A stretch of DNA of 64,000 nucleotides, from contig CAMBEP010000002.1 of the NCBI GenBank assembly GCA_945865635.1, forward strand, positions 62,001 through 126,000, given 5' to 3'. A model generated the notes under the pieces. It did no database searches, had not been told where the DNA came from, and was given only the letters and a program-made list of their open reading frames with translations. Below are positions 34,921 to 44,522 of this stretch, in pieces; position 1 is the stretch's first letter, and each line of letters opens with the position of its first letter. The stretch comes from Candidatus Kuenenia stuttgartensis. Lineage in GTDB: Bacteria > Planctomycetota > Planctomycetia > Isosphaerales > Isosphaeraceae. The position numbers and the translations under genes were made by a program.

Positions 34921-35751
34921 GAGTAACGCTTCCCGAATGAGATGAAACAATGACCAAAATCTGACTTCTCAATGAAACTATCAGGACCGATAGAACATGG
35001 CAACCGTTTTTCGTCCTAAAACTTCAAGAAATCCAGAGAAATGTTTTGCAGTACAGAAATGAAAGGTCGTTTTCAATGCGTTGCGACCTTTTCACTCCTG
35101 TGAATACAGCCAGTTTATGTGCAATTCAATTCGTGAAATGAAAAGCAATCAGAATCTGGATTCCAGGGCACGTCGTCGTTTTTCATAAACCAGAATGCCC
35201 AGACCTAAAACCGCCAATATCATAGATCCCTGAGGCTATGTAAAGCGTGTCGATTGCATTTACATCAGCAGACTGTTGTAGTACAATTGCCATCAATATA
35301 GGAACGGATATGATCTTCGAAACTTGCATTTACGATCCAATCCCTGGTGAAATTCTTGGTGGGCGGTCATTTTTGAGCTCTGGGAAACTCTCTACAAAAT
35401 CTATCCCTACCATCTGACACATAGCCCATCTTGTTCTTCCTGCCAAATATCGCTTGCTCGATTGTCATCGATTCTGATCAGCCCGCATTGTGGATCCATT
35501 TTTGATCAAACCAAGCCAAATCAATCTCTATGCATCGGTGAAATTCTGATAAAAAGGTCTGGACTGGCAACCGCACTCTCGCGATAAAGCCTTGCAATGG
35601 GTATCGATGGCGAATCAGATTCAGGGCGACTTCCGGAGCCGTGGCCCTTGTCTCAAATTTGGCTGCCGGATATGCTTACAGGTCATCTGTTGCCGTAGAA
35701 TCGCAAATTTCAAGGTTCGAGCCAGCCCGAACGCCCAGAGGCATTCCCGTC
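34921..35751. other. Long intergenic region with a gene remnant
   Basis: This 830-bp region lies between the divergent ECF sigma operon (minus) and MoxR operon (plus) and should hold both promoters. Apart from a PEP-CTERM-like fragment at 35149-35238, no coding signal is supported. The MoxR frame is open back to a GTG at 35641, but the homologous part starts at 35752. Confidence 0.45.
35149..35238 (-). pseudogene. Remnant of a PEP-CTERM-type C-terminal anchor
   Basis: The minus-strand frame reads (stop)-P-Q-G-S, then MILAVLGLGILVYEKRRRAL and a stop. This is the pattern of a PEP-CTERM sorting tail: Pro-rich start, about 15 hydrophobic residues, Arg cluster. A TAG stands where the glutamate of PEP would be, consistent with decay of GAG. 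Upstream the frame has more stops. It may be the last trace of an exosortase substrate gene; the fragment is short, so chance is possible. Confidence 0.3.
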
Positions 35752-36780
35752 ATGTCCACGCAAGTCGACCGTATCAGCCAACTGCTTGAAGAATTCAAAC
35801 GTTCGCGGGATGTGATGGTCGGCGAACTTTCCAAGGTGGTGATTGGCCAGAGCGATGTGATCGAGCTGATTCTGGCATCCATTTTTACGCGTGGCCACGT
35901 TTTGCTGGTGGGGGTTCCCGGGTTGGCAAAAACCCTGATGGTCAGCTCTTTATCGAAGATTTTGGATGTGAGCTTCAAGCGGATCCAGTTTACGCCTGAC
36001 CTGATGCCATCGGACATTACAGGAACGAATGTACTGGAAGAGCCGGAATCTGGACGTCGAGCATTCCGGTTCATACAGGGCCCGCTTTTCACAAACATTT
36101 TGCTGGCGGACGAGATCAACCGGACCCCTCCGAAGACACAGGCGGCATTATTGCAGGCGATGCAGGAGCGAGAGGTGACGGTGGGTCAGGAGACAATGAA
36201 GCTTCCCGAGCCATTTTTTGTGATTGCGACCCAGAATCCGATTGAGCAGGAAGGAACTTATCCATTACCTGAAGCGCAATTGGATCGATTCATGTTTGAC
36301 ATACGGGTGGGTTACCCGACGCTTGAAGAGGAAGAAAAGATTCTTTCTGCAACGACTCGTGGCGAGTCGCATGAGCTTACGAAAGTGCTTTCAGGCCGGG
36401 CGATCATTAATCTTCAGAAGTTGGTGACCAGCGTACCGGTATCGGATTATGCGGTAAAATATGTGACTCGGCTGGTGCGTGCGACACGGCCAACAGACCC
36501 GACAGCACCGGCTTTCATCAAAGAGATGGTGGATAATGGGGCCGGTCCGCGTGCTGGTCAGAATCTGATTCTCGGTGCCAAGGCGATGGCCGCGATGGAC
36601 GGGCGGTACAGTGTTTCGCTTGACGATGTGCGGAAGGTGGCGGCTCCGGTATTGCGGCACCGGGTGATGACAAACTTTCAGGCGCAGGCGGAAGGCCAGA
36701 CGACAGACAGTATCATCGCCCGACTGCTTCGGGACATTCCGGAACCTGAATTGCCGAAATACGAAACCCGTCAAGGTTGA
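35752..36780 (+). CDS. MoxR-family AAA+ ATPase
   Basis: 342 residues. Walker A is GVPGLAKTLM (about 62-71), Walker B is LLADEINRTPPKTQAALLQA (about 118), followed by the MoxR signature FFVIATQNPIEQEGTYPLPE and AQLDRFMFDIRVGYP (sensor region). MoxR ATPases act as chaperones with VWA-domain proteins. It is the first gene of a four-gene run (MoxR, DUF58, BatA-like, VWA/glutaminase-like membrane protein). A GTG start at 35641 would add 37 residues with no family resemblance, so the ATG at 35752 is preferred. Confidence 0.93.
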   Translation: MSTQVDRISQLLEEFKRSRDVMVGELSKVVIGQSDVIELILASIFTRGHVLLVGVPGLAKTLMVSSLSKILDVSFKRIQFTPDLMPSDITGTNVLEEPESGRRAFRFIQGPLFTNILLADEINRTPPKTQAALLQAMQEREVTVGQETMKLPEPFFVIATQNPIEQEGTYPLPEAQLDRFMFDIRVGYPTLEEEEKILSATTRGESHELTKVLSGRAIINLQKLVTSVPVSDYAVKYVTRLVRATRPTDPTAPAFIKEMVDNGAGPRAGQNLILGAKAMAAMDGRYSVSLDDVRKVAAPVLRHRVMTNFQAQAEGQTTDSIIARLLRDIPEPELPKYETRQG

Positions 36781-36875
36781 TCGTGGCGGGTGGTCTGTGG
36801 GTGGGATGCATTGCTGAAAGGCTCTGATTCCGGATTTGGATCCTGACAGGGATCTCTTGGTTTTCCAAAAAAGAG

Positions 36876-37784
36876 ATGCAAATCGTGGCGAATTCTGCGG
36901 AGAAGTTTCTTAAGCCTGAGGTGATTCGCAATGTTTCCAGGCTTGACCTGCGCGCCAAGTTTATAGTGGAGGGGTTTTTATCGGGCCTTCATGCGAGCCC
37001 GTTTCATGGATTTTCCGTGGAGTTCAGCGAGCATCGCAAGTATTCTCCGGGCGATAATATTGCGGATATTGACTGGAGTGTTTTTGCGAAAACGGACCGG
37101 TTTTATGTGAAGCGATTTGAGGCGGAGACGAATCTGACGGGCTATTTGCTCATGGACTTGTCGGCCTCTATGGGCTATACGTACAGGCAGGAGCTGACCA
37201 AATTTGAGTATGCCATCAGTGTGGCTGCGGCATTGGGTTATTTGATGGTGCAGCAACAGGACCCGGTGGGTCTGATTGCATTTGACGAGAAGGTGCGTCA
37301 TAGTCTGCCACCGAAGAGCCGCAAATCGCATTTGGCGAATATTTTGTCGGTATTGGCCAAGTTGCAGCCATCGGGCCAGACGGACATTCCGGCATCGATC
37401 CGCCAGATTGCCCAGATGGTCAAGCACCGGAGCCTGATCATGATTTTCACAGATCTTCTTGCTGATTCCGAGCCGATCATCAAGGCCATTCACCGGCTGC
37501 GTCACTCAGGCCATGAGGTGATCGTTTTTCATATTCTGGATGAAGCCGAGGCCCTTTTCCCATTCGACGGCACCTTAGAACTTGAGGATAATGAAACAGG
37601 CGAGCGTCTGACAGTGGACGCCCTGGGCGTAAAGGCCGACTATCTGGCGGCGGTGGAGGAGTTTCAGAGCCAGTACAAGAAGGACTTTTTCCGGGCCCGT
37701 GTTGACTATGTACCACTGCACACAGGAATGGCGTTTGACAAGGCCCTGATGGGGTATCTTTTGAGCCGCCAGCGTAAGGGCTGA
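36876..37784 (+). CDS. DUF58 domain protein (VWA-related)
   Basis: 302 residues. The central signature is VEFSEHRKYSPGDNIADIDW (about 48-67) followed by SVFAKTDRFYVKRFEAETNL, then LLMDLSASMGYTYR, the DxSxS metal site of the VWA-like fold. The C-terminal part has RSLIMIFTDLLADSEPIIKA and ends with FDKALMGYLLSRQRKG. DUF58 proteins are encoded between MoxR ATPases and Bat-type membrane proteins and probably form part of a membrane-associated chaperone complex. The gap to the MoxR gene is 95 nt. Confidence 0.93.
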   Translation: MQIVANSAEKFLKPEVIRNVSRLDLRAKFIVEGFLSGLHASPFHGFSVEFSEHRKYSPGDNIADIDWSVFAKTDRFYVKRFEAETNLTGYLLMDLSASMGYTYRQELTKFEYAISVAAALGYLMVQQQDPVGLIAFDEKVRHSLPPKSRKSHLANILSVLAKLQPSGQTDIPASIRQIAQMVKHRSLIMIFTDLLADSEPIIKAIHRLRHSGHEVIVFHILDEAEALFPFDGTLELEDNETGERLTVDALGVKADYLAAVEEFQSQYKKDFFRARVDYVPLHTGMAFDKALMGYLLSRQRKG

Positions 37785-37812
37785 TCCAACAGGAATCAAG
37801 GGCTGACATTCG

Positions 37813-40035
37813 ATGAATCTTTCGGTGGTGCATCTGGGACTGATCGCTGGCGTAGCCTTGGCTGCGATACCTGTGATTCTGCACATGGTGATGCGTCAGA
37901 AGCCTAAACTGATCATTTTTCCGGCTTTAAGGCTTCTCAAAGCCCGGCAGAAGCAGACGACACGACGGCTCCGGATTCGCCACTGGGCGCTTCTCTTATC
38001 GCGAATGGCCGTGATTGCGTTGATGTCGCTATGCCTGGCTCGCCCGACATGCAATACGACGGCTCCATTGGGAGAGTCGAACGTACCGACGGCCATGGCA
38101 ATTGTCGTAGACACAAGCCTCTCGATGCAGTGGACGGATGCCCGGAACCGGAACCGACTGACGGAAGCCAAAGCAATTGCCGGCAAGCTGGTGAAAGAGA
38201 CGCCGATCACGAGCCAGGTTTTTCTGATCGACTCTGCCGAACCGATTGAGACACCGCCCATGTCGCCCGCATTGGCAGAGGGGCGTATCAAGTCGCTGGA
38301 GCTCAAGGCGGCTAACAGGCCATTGAATTCAGCGATCGAGGCGGCATATAAAAGCGTCATGAAATCGGATCGGCCGCGTCGTGAGGTTTTTGTATTGACG
38401 GATCTGACTGCGAATTCACTTGAGCCTGACAAGGTGATCAGCCGGCCTCAAAACGCAGATGCAGACAAAGAAAAAGCCAACCCAGTGCAGCTTTATCTTT
38501 TGCGATTGAACCCTCCGGAACCTCTGAATGTGGGTCTTCGGAATCTTTCGTTTGATGCCGGCTCGGCCGTGATGGGCGAAACGCTTGACATCAAGATTGA
38601 GATCACCAATCAAGGCCCGGCAACGACCCGAATCCTGGAACTATGGCTTGATGGTCGTAAGCGCGAGCAAAAGGCTGTCGAACTTTCTGCCAATGCCGAC
38701 ATGGAGCTGATTTTTCGGACACCGCCACTCGACAAGGGCCGCGATGGGCTCCACCAGGGCGAGATCAGGATTCGCGACGACGACCCGATGCCATTTGACA
38801 ATACCGCCAATTTCACTGTAATTGTCAGGCCCCCGATTCGTGTTCTGGTGGTGACCGACCTGGAACAGGATGCAATGTTTCTCTCCGAAGCGCTCGACCC
38901 GGTCAAAGGCGACAACGCAGGGCAGGGCGGGGTTTCTCAGCCATTTCGGGTGGAAGTTTTGCGGGCAGGTCAGCTTGAGGAGCGGCTCCGGCGCGAGAAA
39001 GACCGCCCCCAGGCCGTGATCATCAATAATGCCTCTCAAATACCGGACTCCATCTGGACCCAGCTCAATCTTGCAGTTCGAAGCGGTCTGGGTGTTGCCG
39101 TGGCGCTTGGCGATCGGTCAAAACCCGACTCTTACAGCGGCCCTCTGGCCAAGCAGCTCTTGCCTGCGGAGCCGATCGGCCGGGTTGACATCAAGCCTGG
39201 TGAGCCAATTGGTTTGAGCAAACCCGACCTTACCCATCCGATTTTTTCGCAATATGCTGAAGAGCTCAGGACAGAACTCACCACAGTGCCTGTTTTCCGC
39301 TACCAAAAGGTCGCCAAAACCGAGGGTGTACGGGAGCTTCTGCAATTCTCTGACGGTCAGCCGGCTCTTCTGGAACGAGTCCTGGATGCAGCCATTCCAG
39401 GGCGCGTACTGATGTGGACCATGCCTCTATCACGCCGGCCTTCCACCAACGACAACGCGGCCTGGAACGACTTCCCGCGTTCATGGTCGTTTGTCCAGGT
39501 GATCAACCGGATGGTGGCGTATCTTGCGGACACCTCGAATGATATAACGATTGTGGATGCTGGTCAGGATTTGACCTTACCCTTTGACAATTCCAAGGGG
39601 TTTAATGCAGCGTTGGTCAAAGGGCCTGGAGATCGGCCTGGAGATCGGCGGCCAATTGAGCCGAAAGAGAGCCGCTTGGTCATTACCAACACCGATCTGA
39701 TTGGCCATTGGGGGGTTGCCTTCAGTGGCCCAGGCGATGTGGCCCGATCGACTGGCTTTTCCGTGAATCCACCGGGTCCTGAGAGCCAGTTGCGCATTTT
39801 GACAGAAGAGCAGCTCAATACTGTATTTGGGAAAGATGGTTATGCCTTGGCGCAGGACCCGGACTCGCTCGAAAAAGCGGTCGGGCTGGCTCGGGTCGGC
39901 GTCGAATTTTTCCCTTGGCTGATGCTTCTACTGCTGATCGTTTTGGCGTTCGAAAACTATTTGGCTAACAAGTTTTACGGCCAGCAGGGCGATGCCGGAC
40001 CAGTGGCAGCCAAACCACAGGGGGTGGGTGTATGA
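37813..40035 (+). CDS. BatA-like membrane protein with VWA domain
   Basis: 740 residues. The N-terminal BatA domain (about 1-80) contains LIAGVALAAIPVILHMVMRQ and a second membrane segment (LLLSRMAVIALMSLCLARP). A VWA domain follows with AIVVDTSLSMQW (DxSxS) near residue 96 and VFVLTDLTANSLE near 195. A long periplasmic or cytoplasmic beta-rich region leads to a final membrane helix near the C-terminus (WLMLLLLIVLAFENYLANKF). It belongs to the Bat/CoxE-like partners of MoxR ATPases. Its stop overlaps the next ATG by 4 nt (ATGA). Confidence 0.9.
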   Translation: MNLSVVHLGLIAGVALAAIPVILHMVMRQKPKLIIFPALRLLKARQKQTTRRLRIRHWALLLSRMAVIALMSLCLARPTCNTTAPLGESNVPTAMAIVVDTSLSMQWTDARNRNRLTEAKAIAGKLVKETPITSQVFLIDSAEPIETPPMSPALAEGRIKSLELKAANRPLNSAIEAAYKSVMKSDRPRREVFVLTDLTANSLEPDKVISRPQNADADKEKANPVQLYLLRLNPPEPLNVGLRNLSFDAGSAVMGETLDIKIEITNQGPATTRILELWLDGRKREQKAVELSANADMELIFRTPPLDKGRDGLHQGEIRIRDDDPMPFDNTANFTVIVRPPIRVLVVTDLEQDAMFLSEALDPVKGDNAGQGGVSQPFRVEVLRAGQLEERLRREKDRPQAVIINNASQIPDSIWTQLNLAVRSGLGVAVALGDRSKPDSYSGPLAKQLLPAEPIGRVDIKPGEPIGLSKPDLTHPIFSQYAEELRTELTTVPVFRYQKVAKTEGVRELLQFSDGQPALLERVLDAAIPGRVLMWTMPLSRRPSTNDNAAWNDFPRSWSFVQVINRMVAYLADTSNDITIVDAGQDLTLPFDNSKGFNAALVKGPGDRPGDRRPIEPKESRLVITNTDLIGHWGVAFSGPGDVARSTGFSVNPPGPESQLRILTEEQLNTVFGKDGYALAQDPDSLEKAVGLARVGVEFFPWLMLLLLIVLAFENYLANKFYGQQGDAGPVAAKPQGVGV

Positions 40036-42311
40036 ACATTTCACTATCACCCGCTGGAGGCTGGATTTTATGGTCCATCGCTGCCGTATTGGTCATTTAT
40101 CTGACCTATGCTGCGTATCGCGAACGGCTCAAGCCGGGCGGGGCATTTACACGCGGCGCCCGAATCGGGTTTGGGCTTCGCATGGTCGCACTTTTGCTGA
40201 CACTTTTTACGGCTCTCAGGCCGACAGTTGTGATGACGGTCAAGCGCGAGCGTCCCGCCCTACTGCTGTTCCAGCTTGATAAAAGCCGAAGCATGACCCT
40301 GAGCGACGAAGCCGCAGGCAGGTCGCGGTGGGACTTGGCAACAGAACTTGTGCAGCGGATTGATGAGGAAGTCAAGCGTATCGGGCCACCTCTTGAGGCT
40401 GCGTTTCAAGCATTTGACACGACGATTTCTGATCTGTTGCCCGACAGGCCGCCTAAGCCGGATGGCCCTGAGACCGCCATTGGAAACGCTTTGAACGAAG
40501 GCCCTTCCAAGCTTGGCGGGGGTCGGGTGGCCATGCTTTACATGCTCTCTGACGGAGCATCCAACGGCGGAGCCCCGCCCCTGACAGCAGCCCAGAAGCT
40601 CAAAGCGTTGCGAATTCCCGTGAATGTGGTGGCATTCGGTTCGGCAGCACCTGGCGATGGCCCTCGCGACATCGCTGTGAAGGACTTTATCGCAGGCCCT
40701 ACCGTTTTTGTCAAAAATCAGCTTCAAATCAAAGCGACCGTAACTGCCAAGGGCTATCCGGGAAAAAAGCTGACGGCTCAGCTTTTTGAGGAGGGCAAGG
40801 TTGAACCAGTGGCCACAGCCCAGTTCGACGCCCCTGAGAACGGCCAGCCTTATGCGCTTGGCAACATGGCTTATGTGCCCGAACGTCCGGGTGAAATCCG
40901 GCTGACGCTGAAGATTGTGCCTCAGGAAGGCGAACTGACGACCACCAACAACGAGATCGGCACCTATATTACAGTGCTCAAGGGTGGCCTGAATGTGCTT
41001 TATGTGCAGGGGCCCGCGTTCTCGTGGGAATATCGGTTCCTGGCGAGAGCTTTGGATGCATCGCCCGATATCCGTGTGGATTTGGTGGTCTTGCGCAAGC
41101 CTGCTTCGCTGAGTGAAGGCGATCTGGATGAATCGCTGCTTGATTCTGGCAAATACGACGTTTACATAGTGGACGCCCCGGCTTCGGTTCTGACACCGGC
41201 ACAGATTCAGAAAATGGCGACCAATGTCGAGCGTGGAAGTGGATTGCTGATGCTTGGCGGGCGCCTATCATTTAGCGGAGGCGCCTGGAGCAATACGCCC
41301 GTGGCTGGAATCCTGCCGGTTGAGATTACGCCAAATGGAGTTCAAAACGAGCCCGAAGGTGGCTTGCGAATTGTGCCGACCAATGCCGCAGCCGAGAGTT
41401 TTATTACCAGAATTGCCGCCAGCAATGCAGACTCAGCCAGGATGTGGCAATCCCTGCCGCCCATACCGGGTGCCCACCAGTTTGGGTCGGTCAAGCCAAA
41501 CGCAGCCATTTTGCTTGAGACTTCCGACAAGCAGCCGCTTCTGGTTTCGCAGGATATGGGACGGGGCCGATCTCTGGCATTTGGGGGTGAGACGTGGGTC
41601 TGGCCACGTGGCAGTGTGATGCCTGGCACGAATCAGGATCATTCACTGGTCCACCGTCGATTCTGGCGACAGACAATTCTCTGGCTTGCACACAAAGAAA
41701 ATCAGGATGAAAAGCCGATTGTCGTTAAGCTTGATCAAAGAAGGGTTGCGCAGGGGGGTCGAGTTGATTTTTCAGCGACCGCCCGAACACCCAAAGGCGA
41801 GCCAATTCCGGGGATCAGCTTCGAGACGACCGTGGAACGTGTTGAAGCACCAAACCCAGCCCAGATTTTGACGGCCCCGCCTGATCCTGCTAAACCTCCG
41901 ACCTCGACCGGCAAGGAGCCTGTAAACGTTTTTGTGCAGGGGTCGGATGCGCAAGGTACGGCCATCGCCCGAGGCTCTCGCGGAGAATACCGGCTGACAG
42001 TCATTGGCAAGGTCAATGGCCAACCTATCGGCGAAGATTCAGCGCGATTTTTGGTCACCCAGGATGACAAAGAACTTGAATCGCCCACGGCCGACCCAAA
42101 CCTACTTGCCTCGATTGCGACAACCACGGGTGGCAAAGTTCTCAAACCGGAAGAATTGATCAAAGAGCTCAAGACGCTTGACCTGCGCCAGTTCCGCGAA
42201 TTTGAGAGTCAGGAAGAATTCCGGCTCTGGGATAATTGGGTCATGCTTTTATTGTTTGTCTTTGTGATTTCTCTGGAATGGGTGATCCGCCGAAAGATGG
42301 GCATGGTTTAA
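40032..42311 (+). CDS. Large VWA/glutamine-amidotransferase-like membrane protein
   Basis: 759 residues. Two N-terminal membrane helices (about 10-30 and 50-70) are followed by a VWA region with LLLFQLDKSRSMTLSDEA (DxSxS-type). A middle segment (GGLNVLYVQGPAFSWEYRFL, about 315-335; IVDAPASVLTPAQIQ; LLMLGGRLSFSGGAW) has the look of a class I glutamine-amidotransferase-like domain. A C-terminal membrane helix (VMLLLFVFVISLEWVI) ends the protein. It is the fourth gene of the MoxR cluster and likely part of the same membrane complex. Its exact role is unknown. Confidence 0.88.
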   Translation: MNISLSPAGGWILWSIAAVLVIYLTYAAYRERLKPGGAFTRGARIGFGLRMVALLLTLFTALRPTVVMTVKRERPALLLFQLDKSRSMTLSDEAAGRSRWDLATELVQRIDEEVKRIGPPLEAAFQAFDTTISDLLPDRPPKPDGPETAIGNALNEGPSKLGGGRVAMLYMLSDGASNGGAPPLTAAQKLKALRIPVNVVAFGSAAPGDGPRDIAVKDFIAGPTVFVKNQLQIKATVTAKGYPGKKLTAQLFEEGKVEPVATAQFDAPENGQPYALGNMAYVPERPGEIRLTLKIVPQEGELTTTNNEIGTYITVLKGGLNVLYVQGPAFSWEYRFLARALDASPDIRVDLVVLRKPASLSEGDLDESLLDSGKYDVYIVDAPASVLTPAQIQKMATNVERGSGLLMLGGRLSFSGGAWSNTPVAGILPVEITPNGVQNEPEGGLRIVPTNAAAESFITRIAASNADSARMWQSLPPIPGAHQFGSVKPNAAILLETSDKQPLLVSQDMGRGRSLAFGGETWVWPRGSVMPGTNQDHSLVHRRFWRQTILWLAHKENQDEKPIVVKLDQRRVAQGGRVDFSATARTPKGEPIPGISFETTVERVEAPNPAQILTAPPDPAKPPTSTGKEPVNVFVQGSDAQGTAIARGSRGEYRLTVIGKVNGQPIGEDSARFLVTQDDKELESPTADPNLLASIATTTGGKVLKPEELIKELKTLDLRQFREFESQEEFRLWDNWVMLLLFVFVISLEWVIRRKMGMV

Positions 42312-42435
42312 GCCTGGAGCAATCAATCCGAGAGTTAGGCTGGACCATCTTGCTGAAACTATCAAAGAAGATGGTGGAACAAGGCCGACCATCTTCCATA
42401 TATGTCATCGAGACACTCGGATTCGAATCAAAGCA

Positions 42436-42903
42436 TTATCTGAACGCGAATGGAACTGTGTAATCTTTGCCCTCGATCGTGATCAGGATTTCCCCCTTGA
42501 GCTCGTCGAAATCAAAAGGGCCCGGCGCCGATGCAAATCGTTGTCCGACTGTGGGTTTACCACCCGTTTTGGGCTTTGCCGAGAAGCTCACGGCTTGTGG
42601 CTCGGCATCGATTGGCAAGAGAAAATTGGCTTTGATGGAAGTGGCTGATTTCGGATTCGGCTTGGTTGCCGTTTCATCAAGCAGATAAATGGCCACAACC
42701 ACAGGCTGACCAGGCTTGGCCCGCTCAACAACCAGCTCGGCATGTCCCTGATTTTCGGGGATTGGAAACGCGATCCCGCCATTGAGGCCTGGCTTTGATT
42801 TGGCAACCTCTGTGACTTTCACGTTTGCGCTTCCACCACAACCTGCCATGAAAGGCAGAATCGACAGGCTGAGTAACAGAGAGGCCGCCATACGGTTGAC
42901 CAT
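42436..42903 (-). CDS. Small lipoprotein of unknown function
   Basis: 155 residues. The signal sequence ends in the lipobox LPFMAGC (Cys about 22), so the product is lipid-anchored. The rest is beta-rich with alternating hydrophobics (HAELVVERAKPGQPVVVAIY; GEILITIEGKDYTVPFAF), suggesting an Ig- or transthyretin-like domain. No family is named. It lies 87 nt downstream of the DUF1559 prepilin-like gene on the same strand, a pairing common in planctomycetes. Confidence 0.75.
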   Translation of the reverse strand: MVNRMAASLLLSLSILPFMAGCGGSANVKVTEVAKSKPGLNGGIAFPIPENQGHAELVVERAKPGQPVVVAIYLLDETATKPNPKSATSIKANFLLPIDAEPQAVSFSAKPKTGGKPTVGQRFASAPGPFDFDELKGEILITIEGKDYTVPFAFR

Positions 42904-42990
42904 TATTATCTCCGGTTTCTAAAGAGATGCGAAAAAACACCCGAATCGAGTATACGATACGGGTGCCTGGATTTGGAAAATCGAATTCCA

Positions 42991-44145
42991 TCAATAGCTG
43001 TCGCTACTGGTAACTTCGCCACCAGCGCGTGAGCCGAGTGCTCGCCAGACATTCACAGCGATGGAATTTTTCGTAAATTTGACAGATCCATCCGCAAAAA
43101 GGCTATTCACACCACCGGGGTGTGTGCTTCGAGCCGAAATGATGGCATGCTCACCAGGAGCATCGACTAGACTCGAACCAACTCCACAATCGACGCCGGT
43201 CCAGTTTGGCGGAGCCACGTGGTTGTAGAGGGTAGAGATATACCAGGCATATCCCCAACCATCCGAGAATTGCAATCCGAATCCGGGACTACCTACATAG
43301 CGGCCGTGCTGATAGAAATAAGCCGAGTTTGGAAACGACTTATTGCAATTGGCCATCATGGAGTTGGCGTCAATCACTGGATTGAACGTAATGGTATAGG
43401 ACGGTCCTATGACACTATCGCTCGGCGATGGACCTGCAAACGAACCGGAGCCTTTGGTGCGTTCCGAGAACATCACGGTATTGCTCGATCCGTCAGTTGT
43501 GTTATGAATACCAATGCCAGGACCGTAGGTGAACATCCCATTATCTGTGCCGGACTTCTGCGTGTTGTCGCCGCGCAGGCCGCCACCAGCGTAAGGTGTG
43601 CTCCCACCAAAATTGGCTCGATAGTTGTTCTCTCCACCAGGCCCACCACCCGTGTTGAATGGGTCCGAAGGACACAAAAACGAGTTCGAAGTCAAGGTAT
43701 AGGTCGTGTAATTCACCGAGATGATTGCACCCGTTGAGTCTTGCAATTGCCCAAGATTCACGCCCCCAAAATTCATGGCGTTATAGGCCGCCGACTGCTC
43801 CATGAAATTCAGGATATGGCAATGGACTGAATAATATCCAGACCAGTTTCCAGCAGCATTTGGAACGTTGGCTGTGCCATAACTGTTAAGTGTCAGCTTG
43901 GGTGCACCCGCAATCACAACGTCAGGAAACATTCTGCCTGGCGCGAAAGAATTGTGTGTCGAGTGATAATTGTGCAGCGCCAAGCCGATTTGCTTCAGGT
44001 TATTCACACATTGGGCACGGCGAGCCGCCTCACGGGCCGACTGAACAGCCGGAAGCAACAACGAAATCAACACTGCAATGATCGCAATTACGACCAGCAG
44101 CTCAATCAGGGTAAACGCCTTACGAACATAGAGAGACTTCTGCAT
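42991..44145 (-). CDS. DUF1559 protein with type IV pilin-like N-terminus
   Basis: 384 residues. The N-terminus [20 protein letters not shown] is a textbook prepilin cleavage and methylation motif, followed by [20 protein letters not shown] and [19 protein letters not shown], the planctomycete DUF1559 head. The C-terminus has the standard [20 protein letters not shown]. These pseudopilin-like proteins are very numerous in planctomycetes; their role (surface or secretion structures) is unproven. The start at 44145 is chosen because the GTG at 44232 would put 29 residues before the prepilin leader. Confidence 0.94.
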   Translation of the reverse strand: MQKSLYVRKAFTLIELLVVIAIIAVLISLLLPAVQSAREAARRAQCVNNLKQIGLALHNYHSTHNSFAPGRMFPDVVIAGAPKLTLNSYGTANVPNAAGNWSGYYSVHCHILNFMEQSAAYNAMNFGGVNLGQLQDSTGAIISVNYTTYTLTSNSFLCPSDPFNTGGGPGGENNYRANFGGSTPYAGGGLRGDNTQKSGTDNGMFTYGPGIGIHNTTDGSSNTVMFSERTKGSGSFAGPSPSDSVIGPSYTITFNPVIDANSMMANCNKSFPNSAYFYQHGRYVGSPGFGLQFSDGWGYAWYISTLYNHVAPPNWTGVDCGVGSSLVDAPGEHAIISARSTHPGGVNSLFADGSVKFTKNSIAVNVWRALGSRAGGEVTSSDSY

Positions 44146-44522
44146 GCATACGATCCATTCGTCATAGAGTGAGGCCAGAACTGGTGTTCCATCAACAGCC
44201 CATAGCGGTAATACATCTCCAGGCAGGTGCACGTAGCATCATTGTATACAGTGAGACCAAACAATTCATGAAGATTTCATGAATTGCACAACTGCCTTGA
44301 AAAATCATTGTGATCCACAAACATTATTTTAAAGCGAATTCTATACCAAACCGATTCCATGGGATGGCCGTTCTCTTTCTTTTTGACTTTTTTTGCCTAT
44401 GCTGGTTTCAGATCCATCTCGCCTGGCATCTGCCAAGCCGCAGTTTCATACAGGTCCATCGAGCCAATCAAGTGCAAGATTCCAACTCTTCCAGCGCGAA
44501 TGATTCCCTACGCATCCGAGTG
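44146..44522. other. Divergent intergenic region
   Basis: This stretch lies between the DUF1559 start (minus) and the photolyase start (plus) and should hold both promoters. The photolyase frame is open further upstream to 44310, but that part has no photolyase similarity. No other feature is seen. Confidence 0.4.
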
